Assembly: GCA_004356555.1 (NCBI GenBank)
Contig: SMWY01000127.1
Span: 1 to 8,726 of the forward strand
Direction: 5' to 3'
DNA: 8,726 bases
From: Candidatus Dadabacteria bacterium
GTDB lineage: Bacteria > Desulfobacterota_D > UBA1144 > Nemesobacterales > UBA2774
The notes under the pieces are model-generated. The model had not been told where the DNA came from. It ran no database searches and worked only from the letters and a program-made list of their open reading frames with translations. Within the stretch, counting starts at the first letter, position 1. Every line of letters starts with the position of its first letter. Positions 1 to 4,959 of the stretch are shown here, piece after piece. The position numbers and the translations under genes are program-made.

Positions 1-396
1 AGAACCAGACGCATACCCATAAACTCCGTCCTAAGAAAGCTTTTATTAGAGCAACGGCTAAAGTCAGGTGGTAACGAATATATATTCCTTAGCCCGACTG
101 GTAATCCTTATAAGCGGCATGACTCAATTAAGGGATCATACGAGAGGTTATGTAAGAAAGCCGGCATAAGCGGACTCCGCTTCCATGATCTGAGGCATAC
201 AGCAGCGACTAGGATGATAGAAGCTGGAGCTTCTATAGTGGCGGTAAGTAAAATACTCGGGCATTCAGATATTAAAATGACAATGCGTTATACACATCCA
301 GATACTTCCCTAAAAGAAGCTGTGGAATTACTGACAAAATCAAATATTTCTGAATCAGTTACTGACAAATTCACTGACAATGAAGAGAAGAGATAA
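1..396 (+). CDS. Tyrosine recombinase (phage-type integrase), C-terminal catalytic part, 5' truncated by window
   Basis: The reading frame is open from base 1 and gives 131 residues before the stop, so the gene starts left of the window. The visible part is the end of the tyrosine-recombinase catalytic domain. A strand reading TRRIPIN comes first, followed by the HxxR box in RFHDLRHTAATRM (H62 and R65 of the fragment), the LGH histidine (H88) and the nucleophile tyrosine in MRYTH (Y97). The first catalytic arginine and the arm- and core-binding domains must lie upstream. The family cuts and rejoins DNA at att sites through a 3'-phosphotyrosine intermediate. The gene points at the 3' end of a tRNA gene 30 bases away, typical of integrases of phages or genomic islands that use tRNA genes as targets. 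The tail after the tyrosine is polar and ends normally, with no sign of decay. A XerC/D housekeeping recombinase is less likely given the tRNA location. Confidence 0.93.
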   Translation, partial: RTRRIPINSVLRKLLLEQRLKSGGNEYIFLSPTGNPYKRHDSIKGSYERLCKKAGISGLRFHDLRHTAATRMIEAGASIVAVSKILGHSDIKMTMRYTHPDTSLKEAVELLTKSNISESVTDKFTDNEEKR

Positions 397-426
397 ACTG
401 TCAAGCTTGTAAGTCCCTGTAAACAA

Positions 427-454
427 TGGTCGGGGTGGCCGGGCTCGAACCGGC
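427..454. other. Probable integration (att) site in the tRNA-Pro 3' end
   Basis: This covers the T-arm, acceptor 3' strand and CCA of the tRNA gene, the part most often used as the crossover region by tRNA-targeting tyrosine integrases. The integrase gene ends 30 bases away, facing this end. The tRNA is intact, as expected if the element carries a restoring copy of its 3' end. The second att copy would lie left of the window, so the core limits cannot be seen; the coordinates are inferred from tRNA structure, not from a repeat. Confidence 0.4.
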
Positions 455-503
455 GACCTCTGCGTCCCGAACGCAACGCGCTACCAAACTGCGCCACACC
501 CCG
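427..503 (-). tRNA. tRNA-Pro (anticodon CGG)
   Basis: On the minus strand a full cloverleaf can be folded. The acceptor is CGGGGTG pairing with CACCCCG, beginning with the C1 typical of bacterial tRNA-Pro. The D-arm carries TTTGGTA. The anticodon stem is TTGCG/CGCAG with loop TTCGGGA, putting anticodon CGG at plus positions 467-469. The T-arm is GCCGG/CCGGC with loop TTCGAGC. The discriminator is A (430) and CCA is encoded at 427-429. It decodes CCG proline codons. It has its own promoter just upstream, and its 3' end faces the integrase gene. Confidence 0.97.
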
Positions 504-514
504 GTTGAATTAGA

Positions 515-542
515 ATTCTACAATAACTTAATCTTGTTTCAA
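515..542 (-). promoter_or_regulatory. Sigma70-type promoter for tRNA-Pro
   Basis: On the minus strand, TTGAAA (-35; plus 537-542) is followed after 16 bases by TAGAAT (-10; plus 515-520). Each box matches the consensus at 5 of 6 positions. Transcription would start near 508, about five bases before the mature tRNA 5' end at 503. This makes the tRNA an independent unit and not a read-through product of the upstream OmpA-domain gene. Confidence 0.65.
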
Positions 543-564
543 TATCGAGAATATGTTGATTATT

Positions 565-584
565 GAGTATTAACTTTAATACTC
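565..584. repeat. Perfect 9+9 inverted repeat over the stop codon of the OmpA-domain gene
   Basis: GAGTATTAA and TTAATACTC flank two central bases, forming a perfect 20-base inverted repeat. One arm encodes the last codons of the upstream minus-strand gene (Glu, Tyr, stop), so the RNA could fold back right at the stop codon. Only four of the 18 arm positions are G or C, and no T-run follows on either strand, so it is not a standard intrinsic terminator. It may mark or protect the mRNA 3' end, or be a chance AT-rich repeat. Confidence 0.5.
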
Positions 585-1547
585 TACCAATTCGACCCTT
601 CTATTCTTAGCTCTTCCCTCTTCTGACTTGTTAGAATCTACGGGGGCTAGGAACCCAAGTCCTTTAGGAGTCAGTCTTGAAGTCTCAATCCCATGTTCAG
701 ATACTAAAACGCCCACAACTGCCCCTGCCCTTTTCTGTGATAAATTCATGTTATAGTCCAAGCTTCCTTTATTGTCCGTATGCCCGACAATAAACAGCTT
801 GAGATCAGGATTATTATTAAGAAGCGTAGCTATCTCTTCTATCGTAGCAGCGGATTCAGGTTTTATGTCAGCTTTATCAAAATCGAAAAGAATACCGTAG
901 ATCGATATACTACCCGTCTCAAAGATTTCTTCCGCCATAGCGTCCGCGTCCACTGTAACCATGGCTTCCTGCATTGGGGCAACCTCAATTACATCAACCT
1001 GAGTGTATATATGATTCCCGTCAGGTCCTCCGCCTGTGGTGTTTTTAACTATATATAACGAAACATATACGTCACCTTCGTCCGGGGGAAGCTTGGCCGC
1101 CAAGAATCTTTGATCATAATAGTTATCTCCGAACCCATGTTTATATTCGATTACTTTATGGTTAAACTTCCGCCCCCCGCACTCTTTGTTACTACAAGTA
1201 AATAGAATCTCAAATCCTGCGGCTTTTAGGGCGTCCTCATAGTTTCTAAAAACTTCCAATGTGGATCTGTTCTCAGGCAAGTAATAAGAAATTTTTGTTA
1301 CTTTACCCTCAAGATTCTCGCTACTTTCAGCTTTGCTGTTATCCGGCTCACCAGGGGCACTAACTACTTTGCCGAGAAGTATTTCATACTCATCAAATTC
1401 CCTATAGTCGTAGTCCTTAATAGACGACCCCCCATATCTGGAAACCATCGGATGATCCGAGCTTCCGGCAACATCCTCGGCAAAAGAGACTTGGCTGATC
1501 AGAAAGACCAAAAAAAGTATAGTTATGGATTGAGCCACAAGCTTCAT
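576..1547 (-). CDS. Exported DUF4892-like / OmpA C-terminal domain envelope protein
   Basis: The start is set at 1547 because AAAGGAGGGA lies just before this ATG; an in-frame ATG eight codons earlier has no such site. This gives 323 residues. Residues 1-23 are a signal peptide with probable cleavage at SFA|ED. Residues about 30-195 resemble the DUF4892 region (RYGGSSIKDYD near 37-47; an isolated cysteine pair C118/C123). Residues about 217-323 are an OmpA-like peptidoglycan-binding domain: FDFDKADIKPES, GHTDNKGS with D258, YNMNLSQKRA with R273, and a closing KNRRVELVEY. D258 and R273 are at the positions that bind the diaminopimelate side chain in this family. The product should sit in the periplasm or at the outer membrane, tethered to the cell wall. 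No beta-barrel is apparent, so it is not a classical OmpA porin. It stands alone, divergent from the aldo/keto reductase gene. The precise role is unknown. Confidence 0.88.
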   Translation of the reverse strand: MKLVAQSITILFLVFLISQVSFAEDVAGSSDHPMVSRYGGSSIKDYDYREFDEYEILLGKVVSAPGEPDNSKAESSENLEGKVTKISYYLPENRSTLEVFRNYEDALKAAGFEILFTCSNKECGGRKFNHKVIEYKHGFGDNYYDQRFLAAKLPPDEGDVYVSLYIVKNTTGGGPDGNHIYTQVDVIEVAPMQEAMVTVDADAMAEEIFETGSISIYGILFDFDKADIKPESAATIEEIATLLNNNPDLKLFIVGHTDNKGSLDYNMNLSQKRAGAVVGVLVSEHGIETSRLTPKGLGFLAPVDSNKSEEGRAKNRRVELVEY

Positions 1548-1578
1548 ACTTCCCTCCTTTAAAGGCTTCAAGGTCTTA

Positions 1579-1608
1579 ATAATAATCGAAAAAAACTTAA
1601 TAAGACAA
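1579..1608 (-). promoter_or_regulatory. Candidate promoter of the OmpA-domain gene
   Basis: On the minus strand, TTGTCT (plus 1603-1608) and TATTAT (plus 1579-1584) are separated by 18 bases, in the space shared with the divergent aldo/keto reductase gene. A start near 1572 would leave a leader of about 25 bases containing the strong Shine-Dalgarno sequence. The -35 box is only a 4 of 6 match. Confidence 0.4.
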
Positions 1609-1648
1609 CAAATTTTTTATATATGCCTTATGCTATATTGAACTCCTT

Positions 1649-1657
1649 TGCTATAAT
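1649..1657 (+). promoter_or_regulatory. Extended -10 promoter of the aldo/keto reductase gene
   Basis: TGCTATAAT is a perfect extended -10 element (TGnTATAAT). No convincing -35 box lies 16-18 bases upstream, which is usual for this promoter class. The hexamer ends only eight bases before the ATG at 1666, so the transcript should begin at or within a few bases of the start codon. This predicts a leaderless or near-leaderless mRNA. Confidence 0.55.
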
Positions 1658-1665
1658 TAGAGATA

Positions 1666-2466
1666 ATGGAATTAAAGGAACTTGGCAAAACTGGGATCAT
1701 GATACCAGAGATCGGGCTTGGCACCTGGAGGTATAAAGGCGGGGCTCAGCCTCTTAGAAAAGGGATAGAGCTCGGCGCCGCGCTTATAGACACAGCTGAG
1801 GGATATTATACGGAAGAGGCAGTAGGTGAGGCTATCAGTGGAATTCGGGATAAGGTCTTCATTGCCACAAAAGTATCCGGTCGACATCTGGGGTATAACG
1901 ATCTCTTACAATCTGCAGAAGAAAGTCTTTATAAATTGGGAACGGACTATATTGACCTCTATCAGATCCACTGGCCTAACCCTACGTACCCTATAAGAGA
2001 GACCATGCAGGCCATGGGAGAGCTAGTCGATCGAGGACTAGTAAGATTTATCGGAGTTAGCAACTTTGATATTGATGAAATGGAAGAAGCTCAGTTTTTT
2101 TTGAGTCACTATCCAATAGTTTCAAACCAGGTTCGCTACAATTTAAATGATAGAAGTATTGAAATGGACCTGCTTCCATATTGTGAAGAAAAAGATATAA
2201 CAATTCTTGCCTACACACCGCTTGATGACGGAAATTTAGCAAAGAAGCCAAGCCTTATTAATAGCAATAAAATGAACATTTTAGACGATATTTCTCAAGA
2301 AACCGGGAAGACTATGGGGCAAGTAGCTATTAACTGGTGCACGTCAAGAAAAAAAGTGATTGCAATACCTAAGTCAAATAGCCAAGAGCGAACAATCGAG
2401 AACTGCGAATCTTCGGGCTGGCGCTTATCCCCAGAAGAGATAAACCGACTGAGCGAAGCTTTTTAA
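1666..2466 (+). CDS. Aldo/keto reductase (NADPH-dependent oxidoreductase)
   Basis: The protein has 266 residues, close to the usual 260-330 for a cytoplasmic AKR-superfamily TIM-barrel enzyme that reduces aldehydes or ketones with NAD(P)H. The N-terminus MELKELGKTGIMIPEIGLGT matches the opening hairpin of the family, which fixes the start. The catalytic tetrad is complete: D42 and Y47 in LIDTAEGYY, K69 in ATKV, and H102 in YQIHWPNP. GVSNF (130-134), SNQVRYN (153-159) and IPKS (234-237) are further family landmarks, the last contacting the cofactor phosphate. The substrate cannot be read from sequence. No Shine-Dalgarno sequence precedes the ATG; the closest purines, GAG, are only three bases away. 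An extended -10 promoter ends eight bases upstream, suggesting leaderless translation. It is divergent from the OmpA-domain gene, and the next gene on the same strand follows after 107 bases. Confidence 0.93.
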   Translation: MELKELGKTGIMIPEIGLGTWRYKGGAQPLRKGIELGAALIDTAEGYYTEEAVGEAISGIRDKVFIATKVSGRHLGYNDLLQSAEESLYKLGTDYIDLYQIHWPNPTYPIRETMQAMGELVDRGLVRFIGVSNFDIDEMEEAQFFLSHYPIVSNQVRYNLNDRSIEMDLLPYCEEKDITILAYTPLDDGNLAKKPSLINSNKMNILDDISQETGKTMGQVAINWCTSRKKVIAIPKSNSQERTIENCESSGWRLSPEEINRLSEAF

Positions 2467-2492
2467 AAAAACGTTCTAACAAGAATCTTTTT
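2467..2492 (+). terminator. Weak terminator-like hairpin after the aldo/keto reductase gene
   Basis: Directly after the stop codon an A-run, then GTTCT, a four-base AACA loop, AGAAT and a T-run form an inverted repeat. TTCT pairs with AGAA, G with T, there is one C/C mismatch, and AAAAA pairs with TTTTT. The arrangement suits an intrinsic terminator, but the stem is very AT-rich and likely weak. Confidence 0.3.
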
Positions 2493-2573
2493 AAGAACCA
2501 ACTCATCATAAAATACGTATATTTGAATTAGAGCAAATCATGCTTTCAGTATTCAACATGTTAAGAGGAAGAA

Positions 2574-3494
2574 ATGAAACAAAATACAAGCAAGATCGGA
2601 TTGATAGTAATTTTAGCTTTGTTTTTAGTATCCCTATTAATTCAACCGGCTCAAAACTCTTTTACAATTATTTCTTACGGACTTGAAGAAGTGAAAACAG
2701 ATAGTTTCGACCACTCATACGCCACATACAATTCACTGTTAAAGCGGTATGTAATAAATGCCCGGGTAAATTACGAAGGCTTTATCAATTCAAGAGCGGA
2801 GTTTGAAACATTTCTGAGAGCACTCGGATCTGTAGATGAGAATGTTTTTGAAAGCTGGACTGAAGAGCAGAGACTTGCATTTTGGATTAACGCCTATAAC
2901 GCTTTTACTATTAAGGCCATAATAGACCACTATCCGATAAAAAGAAGTTTTACCCTGGTAGGTATCTTCTACGCACCGTCTGACAGCATCTTACAAATAA
3001 AAGGCGTATGGACTAAACTTCAGTTCAGAGCTCTGGGCAACATGGTTACTCTTGAAGAAATAGAACATGAGACACTGAGAAAGAAATTTAACGAACCTAG
3101 AATTCATATGGCTATTAACTGTGCTTCCATATCGTGTCCTGATTTAAGGAATGAAGCATACACTCCAGAAAAACTTGAAGAACAGTTAGCTGATGCATCA
3201 ACAAATTTTGTAAACAATCCAGATAAGGGTGTTTATGTGAATGAGCAAAGCGGGAAAGTAAAACTCTCAAAGATATTTAAGTGGTTTGGAGATGACTTTA
3301 TTAATAATTATGGCAGCAAGAAGCTTTTTAATAACTATAGCCTCAAAGAAAATGCGGTGCTTAATTTCACTTCGGAGTACATCGAATCAGAAGAAGTAAA
3401 AGAGTATTTAATGAACAATAAGCTCAAGATAGGCTACCTCGGCTATGACTGGCATCTTAACGAGCAAACGGATACTATGTCCCCTTCATCTTAA
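2574..3494 (+). CDS. Exported or membrane-anchored DUF547 protein
   Basis: The product has 306 residues. AGAGGA four bases before the ATG supports the start. Residues about 8-26 form one hydrophobic segment, a signal peptide or anchor; no clear cleavage or lipobox cysteine is seen, so an inner-membrane-anchored periplasmic protein is the simplest reading. The DUF547 domain fills residues about 95-225: FWINAYNAFTIKAI (103-116), then HMAINCASISCPDLR (178-192) with conserved C183 and C188, which could form a disulfide or bind a ligand in the periplasm. The C-terminal YLGYDWHLN (288-296) also recurs in the family. The biochemical function of DUF547 proteins is not established. The gene is convergent with nrtS, 35 bases away, and follows the aldo/keto reductase with a gap that holds a weak terminator, so it is probably its own unit. 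Confidence 0.88.
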   Translation: MKQNTSKIGLIVILALFLVSLLIQPAQNSFTIISYGLEEVKTDSFDHSYATYNSLLKRYVINARVNYEGFINSRAEFETFLRALGSVDENVFESWTEEQRLAFWINAYNAFTIKAIIDHYPIKRSFTLVGIFYAPSDSILQIKGVWTKLQFRALGNMVTLEEIEHETLRKKFNEPRIHMAINCASISCPDLRNEAYTPEKLEEQLADASTNFVNNPDKGVYVNEQSGKVKLSKIFKWFGDDFINNYGSKKLFNNYSLKENAVLNFTSEYIESEEVKEYLMNNKLKIGYLGYDWHLNEQTDTMSPSS

Positions 3495-3529
3495 TTATAC
3501 ATAGAAGACGCTCGCGAAAACCTAAGCCG

Positions 3530-3793
3530 TTATAGAGACCTAGTACTTTCACTAAGCTTTAGGTCTTCTGCACAATATGCTTGAGCTGAAGAATAAGCGG
3601 AAACACAATAAGGGACAAAAAAGGTTAGGAAACATTTAAAATATAAATGATTGTTAAACTCAAATTTCAGAAGAGCATCATGATGATTTATTATTATTAA
3701 AATGGGTCCTACAACTAGTGCCACCTTTATTGCCCTTAATACCGTTTCTCGCCTAAAAAAATTTTTAAAAAATATACTATAACTTTTTCCCAT
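3530..3793 (-). CDS. nrtS: NrtS-type small nitrate/nitrite transporter
   Basis: The protein has 87 residues and shows the pattern I recognise from NrtS: a short cytosolic N-terminus, a first hydrophobic helix (about 21-36, AIKVALVVGPILIIIN) ending in the signature NHHDALL (36-42), and a second helix (about 50-68) ending in VPYCVSAYSS. NrtS proteins are two-helix membrane proteins of about this size, described as nitrate/nitrite transporters in marine cyanobacteria and some other bacteria, presumably working as oligomers. The usual core is NHGDA; here the glycine is histidine (H38). The coding status is supported by the family match, not by length alone. The ATG at 3793 is the first in frame after an upstream stop and has no Shine-Dalgarno sequence. 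Neither neighbour is a nitrogen-assimilation gene, so the physiological link is inferred from the family only. The call was made by eye. Confidence 0.8.
   Translation of the reverse strand: MGKSYSIFFKNFFRRETVLRAIKVALVVGPILIIINHHDALLKFEFNNHLYFKCFLTFFVPYCVSAYSSAQAYCAEDLKLSESTRSL
3536..3566. repeat. 7+7 inverted repeat in the 3' end of nrtS
   Basis: AGACCTA (3536-3542) and TAGGTCT (3560-3566) are perfectly complementary with 17 bases between them, inside the last codons of nrtS and just past the convergent DUF547 gene. It could fold in either transcript and help end them, but the loop is long and there is no T-run. Confidence 0.3.
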
Positions 3794-3803
3794 ATCATTA
3801 TCT

Positions 3804-3831
3804 AAAATATATAAATAAGCTCTAAAGGCAA
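3804..3831 (-). promoter_or_regulatory. Tentative nrtS promoter
   Basis: On the minus strand, TTGCCT (plus 3826-3831) is followed after 16 bases by TATTTT (plus 3804-3809), each a 4 of 6 match. An overlapping TATATT is a better box but has only 14-base spacing. Transcription would begin around 3797, within a few bases of the ATG at 3793. That fits the lack of a ribosome binding site. The region is AT-rich, so chance matches are easy. Confidence 0.28.
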
Positions 3832-3849
3832 CTCAGACCTAACTGAGTT
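3830..3849. repeat. Hairpin between DUF3179 and nrtS (terminator or operator)
   Basis: AACTCAG (3830-3836) and CTGAGTT (3843-3849) are perfect inverted arms around a six-base loop. Reading in the minus direction, the hairpin follows the DUF3179 stop by 25 bases and precedes the nrtS ATG by 36. It could end the DUF3179 transcript, although only CCTTTA follows and not a solid T-run. It could also be a regulator site, since it touches the tentative nrtS -35 box. The arms contain the most GC of any inverted repeat in this gap. Confidence 0.5.
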
Positions 3850-3863
3850 TAATTTAAATTAAA
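3848..3863. repeat. 16-base AT-only palindrome upstream of nrtS
   Basis: TTTAATTTAAATTAAA is a perfect palindrome sharing its first two bases with the preceding hairpin. It might be a protein-binding site or part of a bipartite terminator, but AT-only palindromes also arise by chance in low-GC spacers. Confidence 0.35.
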
Positions 3864-3874
3864 GAGTTAATCCC

Positions 3875-4813
3875 CTATTTATCGGATGTAAAAATAAGAG
3901 TGTCGGGTTTAAATGTAAACCAGGCAAACCAATATGACACAAAAGAATCTATTGGATTTCCTGAAATATCAGTTGCATTAACATAGTCCCCATCTTTAAA
4001 ATGAATCAGGATATCCTTGCCGCCTATCTTATCTGCAAGAGGTGTTTTTACTTTCTTTAGCTCCGAAAACGGATAAGCTTTGGCCCGATCCCCTGACAAA
4101 ACGACTAGCACTTTCTCCTTTGGATGAAACTTATCGTTCTTATTTTTTATGGGAAACATGATAGACCGTGATTCTTTATAACCTGAATATGGTTGTCTGT
4201 CATAATCCCTTCTATATCCAGTATCTCTGGAAAGGACAAGTGTGTCGGGATATTTCTCCCTCCACTCTCTCCATGTAGCCAGAGTTGAAGGGAGAACATC
4301 AAAATTGGTACCAGCCATTTCTCCACTTACCGATTTAATTTCCAATTGTGACCATAGGCTCTCAGTTTCCCGGTCGTAAAAAAGTACATCGGATTGATAT
4401 AGCAGCCCTGAAATACCAAACGTGTATTCTTTTCCTTCTATTTTTCTATTAAAAATGAGAGTTGAACCGCAGAGTGGGCAATAAGATACAAGAAAAGGCA
4501 AATCACCAATCTTGTCATTTACAGCCTCATGCCAAACAAGAATTCTTAAAGGGTAAGCCCTTTTGACTCCATCGTATATAAAACCTGAGACCAGATCATC
4601 ATCATTTAGCCATTTAGCCTCTCTAGCTCCCTCGAACTTAGGATTCAGTATTGCCGGGATGCCGTCTTTGGGAGGACCACCTGATAGGATATCTTCTTTT
4701 GAAATCAAACTGTTTGATACATCAAAACCGTTATACTTAGAAATCTCAAACTTAGTCTGAGTCCAAGCGGTGACGGCAAGTAAGATAAAGAAAAGTAAGG
4801 CAAACAATCTCAT
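3875..4813 (-). CDS. Exported DUF3179 domain protein
   Basis: The protein has 312 residues. Residues 1-19 are a signal peptide with a hydrophobic core FALLFFILLAVTAW. Most of the remainder is a DUF3179 domain: GIPAILNPKF (51-60), a conserved WHEAVND (94-100), VSYCPLCGSTLIFNR (109-123) with C112 and C115 as a CxxC pair, FGISGLLYQSDVLFYDR (132-148) followed by ESLWSQ, and a C-terminal YWFAWFTFKPDT (294-305). The domain is widespread in environmental bacteria and archaea but its biochemical role is not established; an exported CPLC pair hints at metal binding or redox chemistry. The ATG at 4813 is the first in its frame after an upstream TAA and has no Shine-Dalgarno sequence. The gene is divergent from pepF. 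On the same strand it is followed by nrtS after 81 bases that contain inverted repeats. Confidence 0.88.
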   Translation of the reverse strand: MRLFALLFFILLAVTAWTQTKFEISKYNGFDVSNSLISKEDILSGGPPKDGIPAILNPKFEGAREAKWLNDDDLVSGFIYDGVKRAYPLRILVWHEAVNDKIGDLPFLVSYCPLCGSTLIFNRKIEGKEYTFGISGLLYQSDVLFYDRETESLWSQLEIKSVSGEMAGTNFDVLPSTLATWREWREKYPDTLVLSRDTGYRRDYDRQPYSGYKESRSIMFPIKNKNDKFHPKEKVLVVLSGDRAKAYPFSELKKVKTPLADKIGGKDILIHFKDGDYVNATDISGNPIDSFVSYWFAWFTFKPDTLIFTSDK

Positions 4814-4864
4814 GAAGGATTAGATGATCGAACATACAAAAAGTTTCTTATATGGATTATCCGC

Positions 4865-4894
4865 ACTATATCGGGTCAAAATGAAGAATGTAAA
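4865..4894 (-). promoter_or_regulatory. Candidate promoter of the DUF3179 gene
   Basis: On the minus strand, TTTACA (plus 4889-4894) and TATAGT (plus 4865-4870) are separated by 18 bases, each a 5 of 6 match. A start near 4858 would give a leader of about 45 bases. The space is shared with the divergent pepF promoter. Confidence 0.42.
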
Positions 4895-4933
4895 CTACTA
4901 CGTAATGAATACCTTATGTTACATTTCATACCT

Positions 4934-4939
4934 TATAAT
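4934..4939 (+). promoter_or_regulatory. -10 box of the pepF promoter
   Basis: A perfect TATAAT ends 20 bases before the pepF ATG. No good -35 box stands 16-18 bases upstream. A start near 4946 would give a leader of about 14 bases that holds the GGAGGA ribosome binding site at 4951-4956. Confidence 0.4.
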
Positions 4940-4959
4940 TAAGCCCATTCGGAGGAAAG

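Noticed and set aside
401..410. CAAGCTTG palindrome between the integrase and the tRNA, considered as an att core or terminator.
   Set aside because: It is only eight bases, has no loop and no second copy in the window; the tRNA 3' end is a better att candidate.
288..497. Minus-strand open frame of 69 codons.
   Set aside because: It runs through the tRNA gene and the integrase end, shows no recognisable domain, and both of those features are better supported.
511..520. TAGAATTCTA palindrome upstream of the tRNA, considered as an operator.
   Set aside because: Half of it is explained by the tRNA promoter -10 box, and tRNA genes rarely have such operators; the symmetry is probably chance.
780..1058. 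Plus-strand open frame of 92 codons opposite the OmpA-domain gene.
   Set aside because: It lies wholly inside a well-supported gene on the other strand and has no family resemblance or ribosome binding site of note.
1548..1571. Eight-codon longer start for the OmpA-domain gene (ATG at 1571).
   Set aside because: A strong AAAGGAGGGA site precedes the ATG at 1547, and the signal peptide begins naturally there; the extra residues would place charged residues before it.
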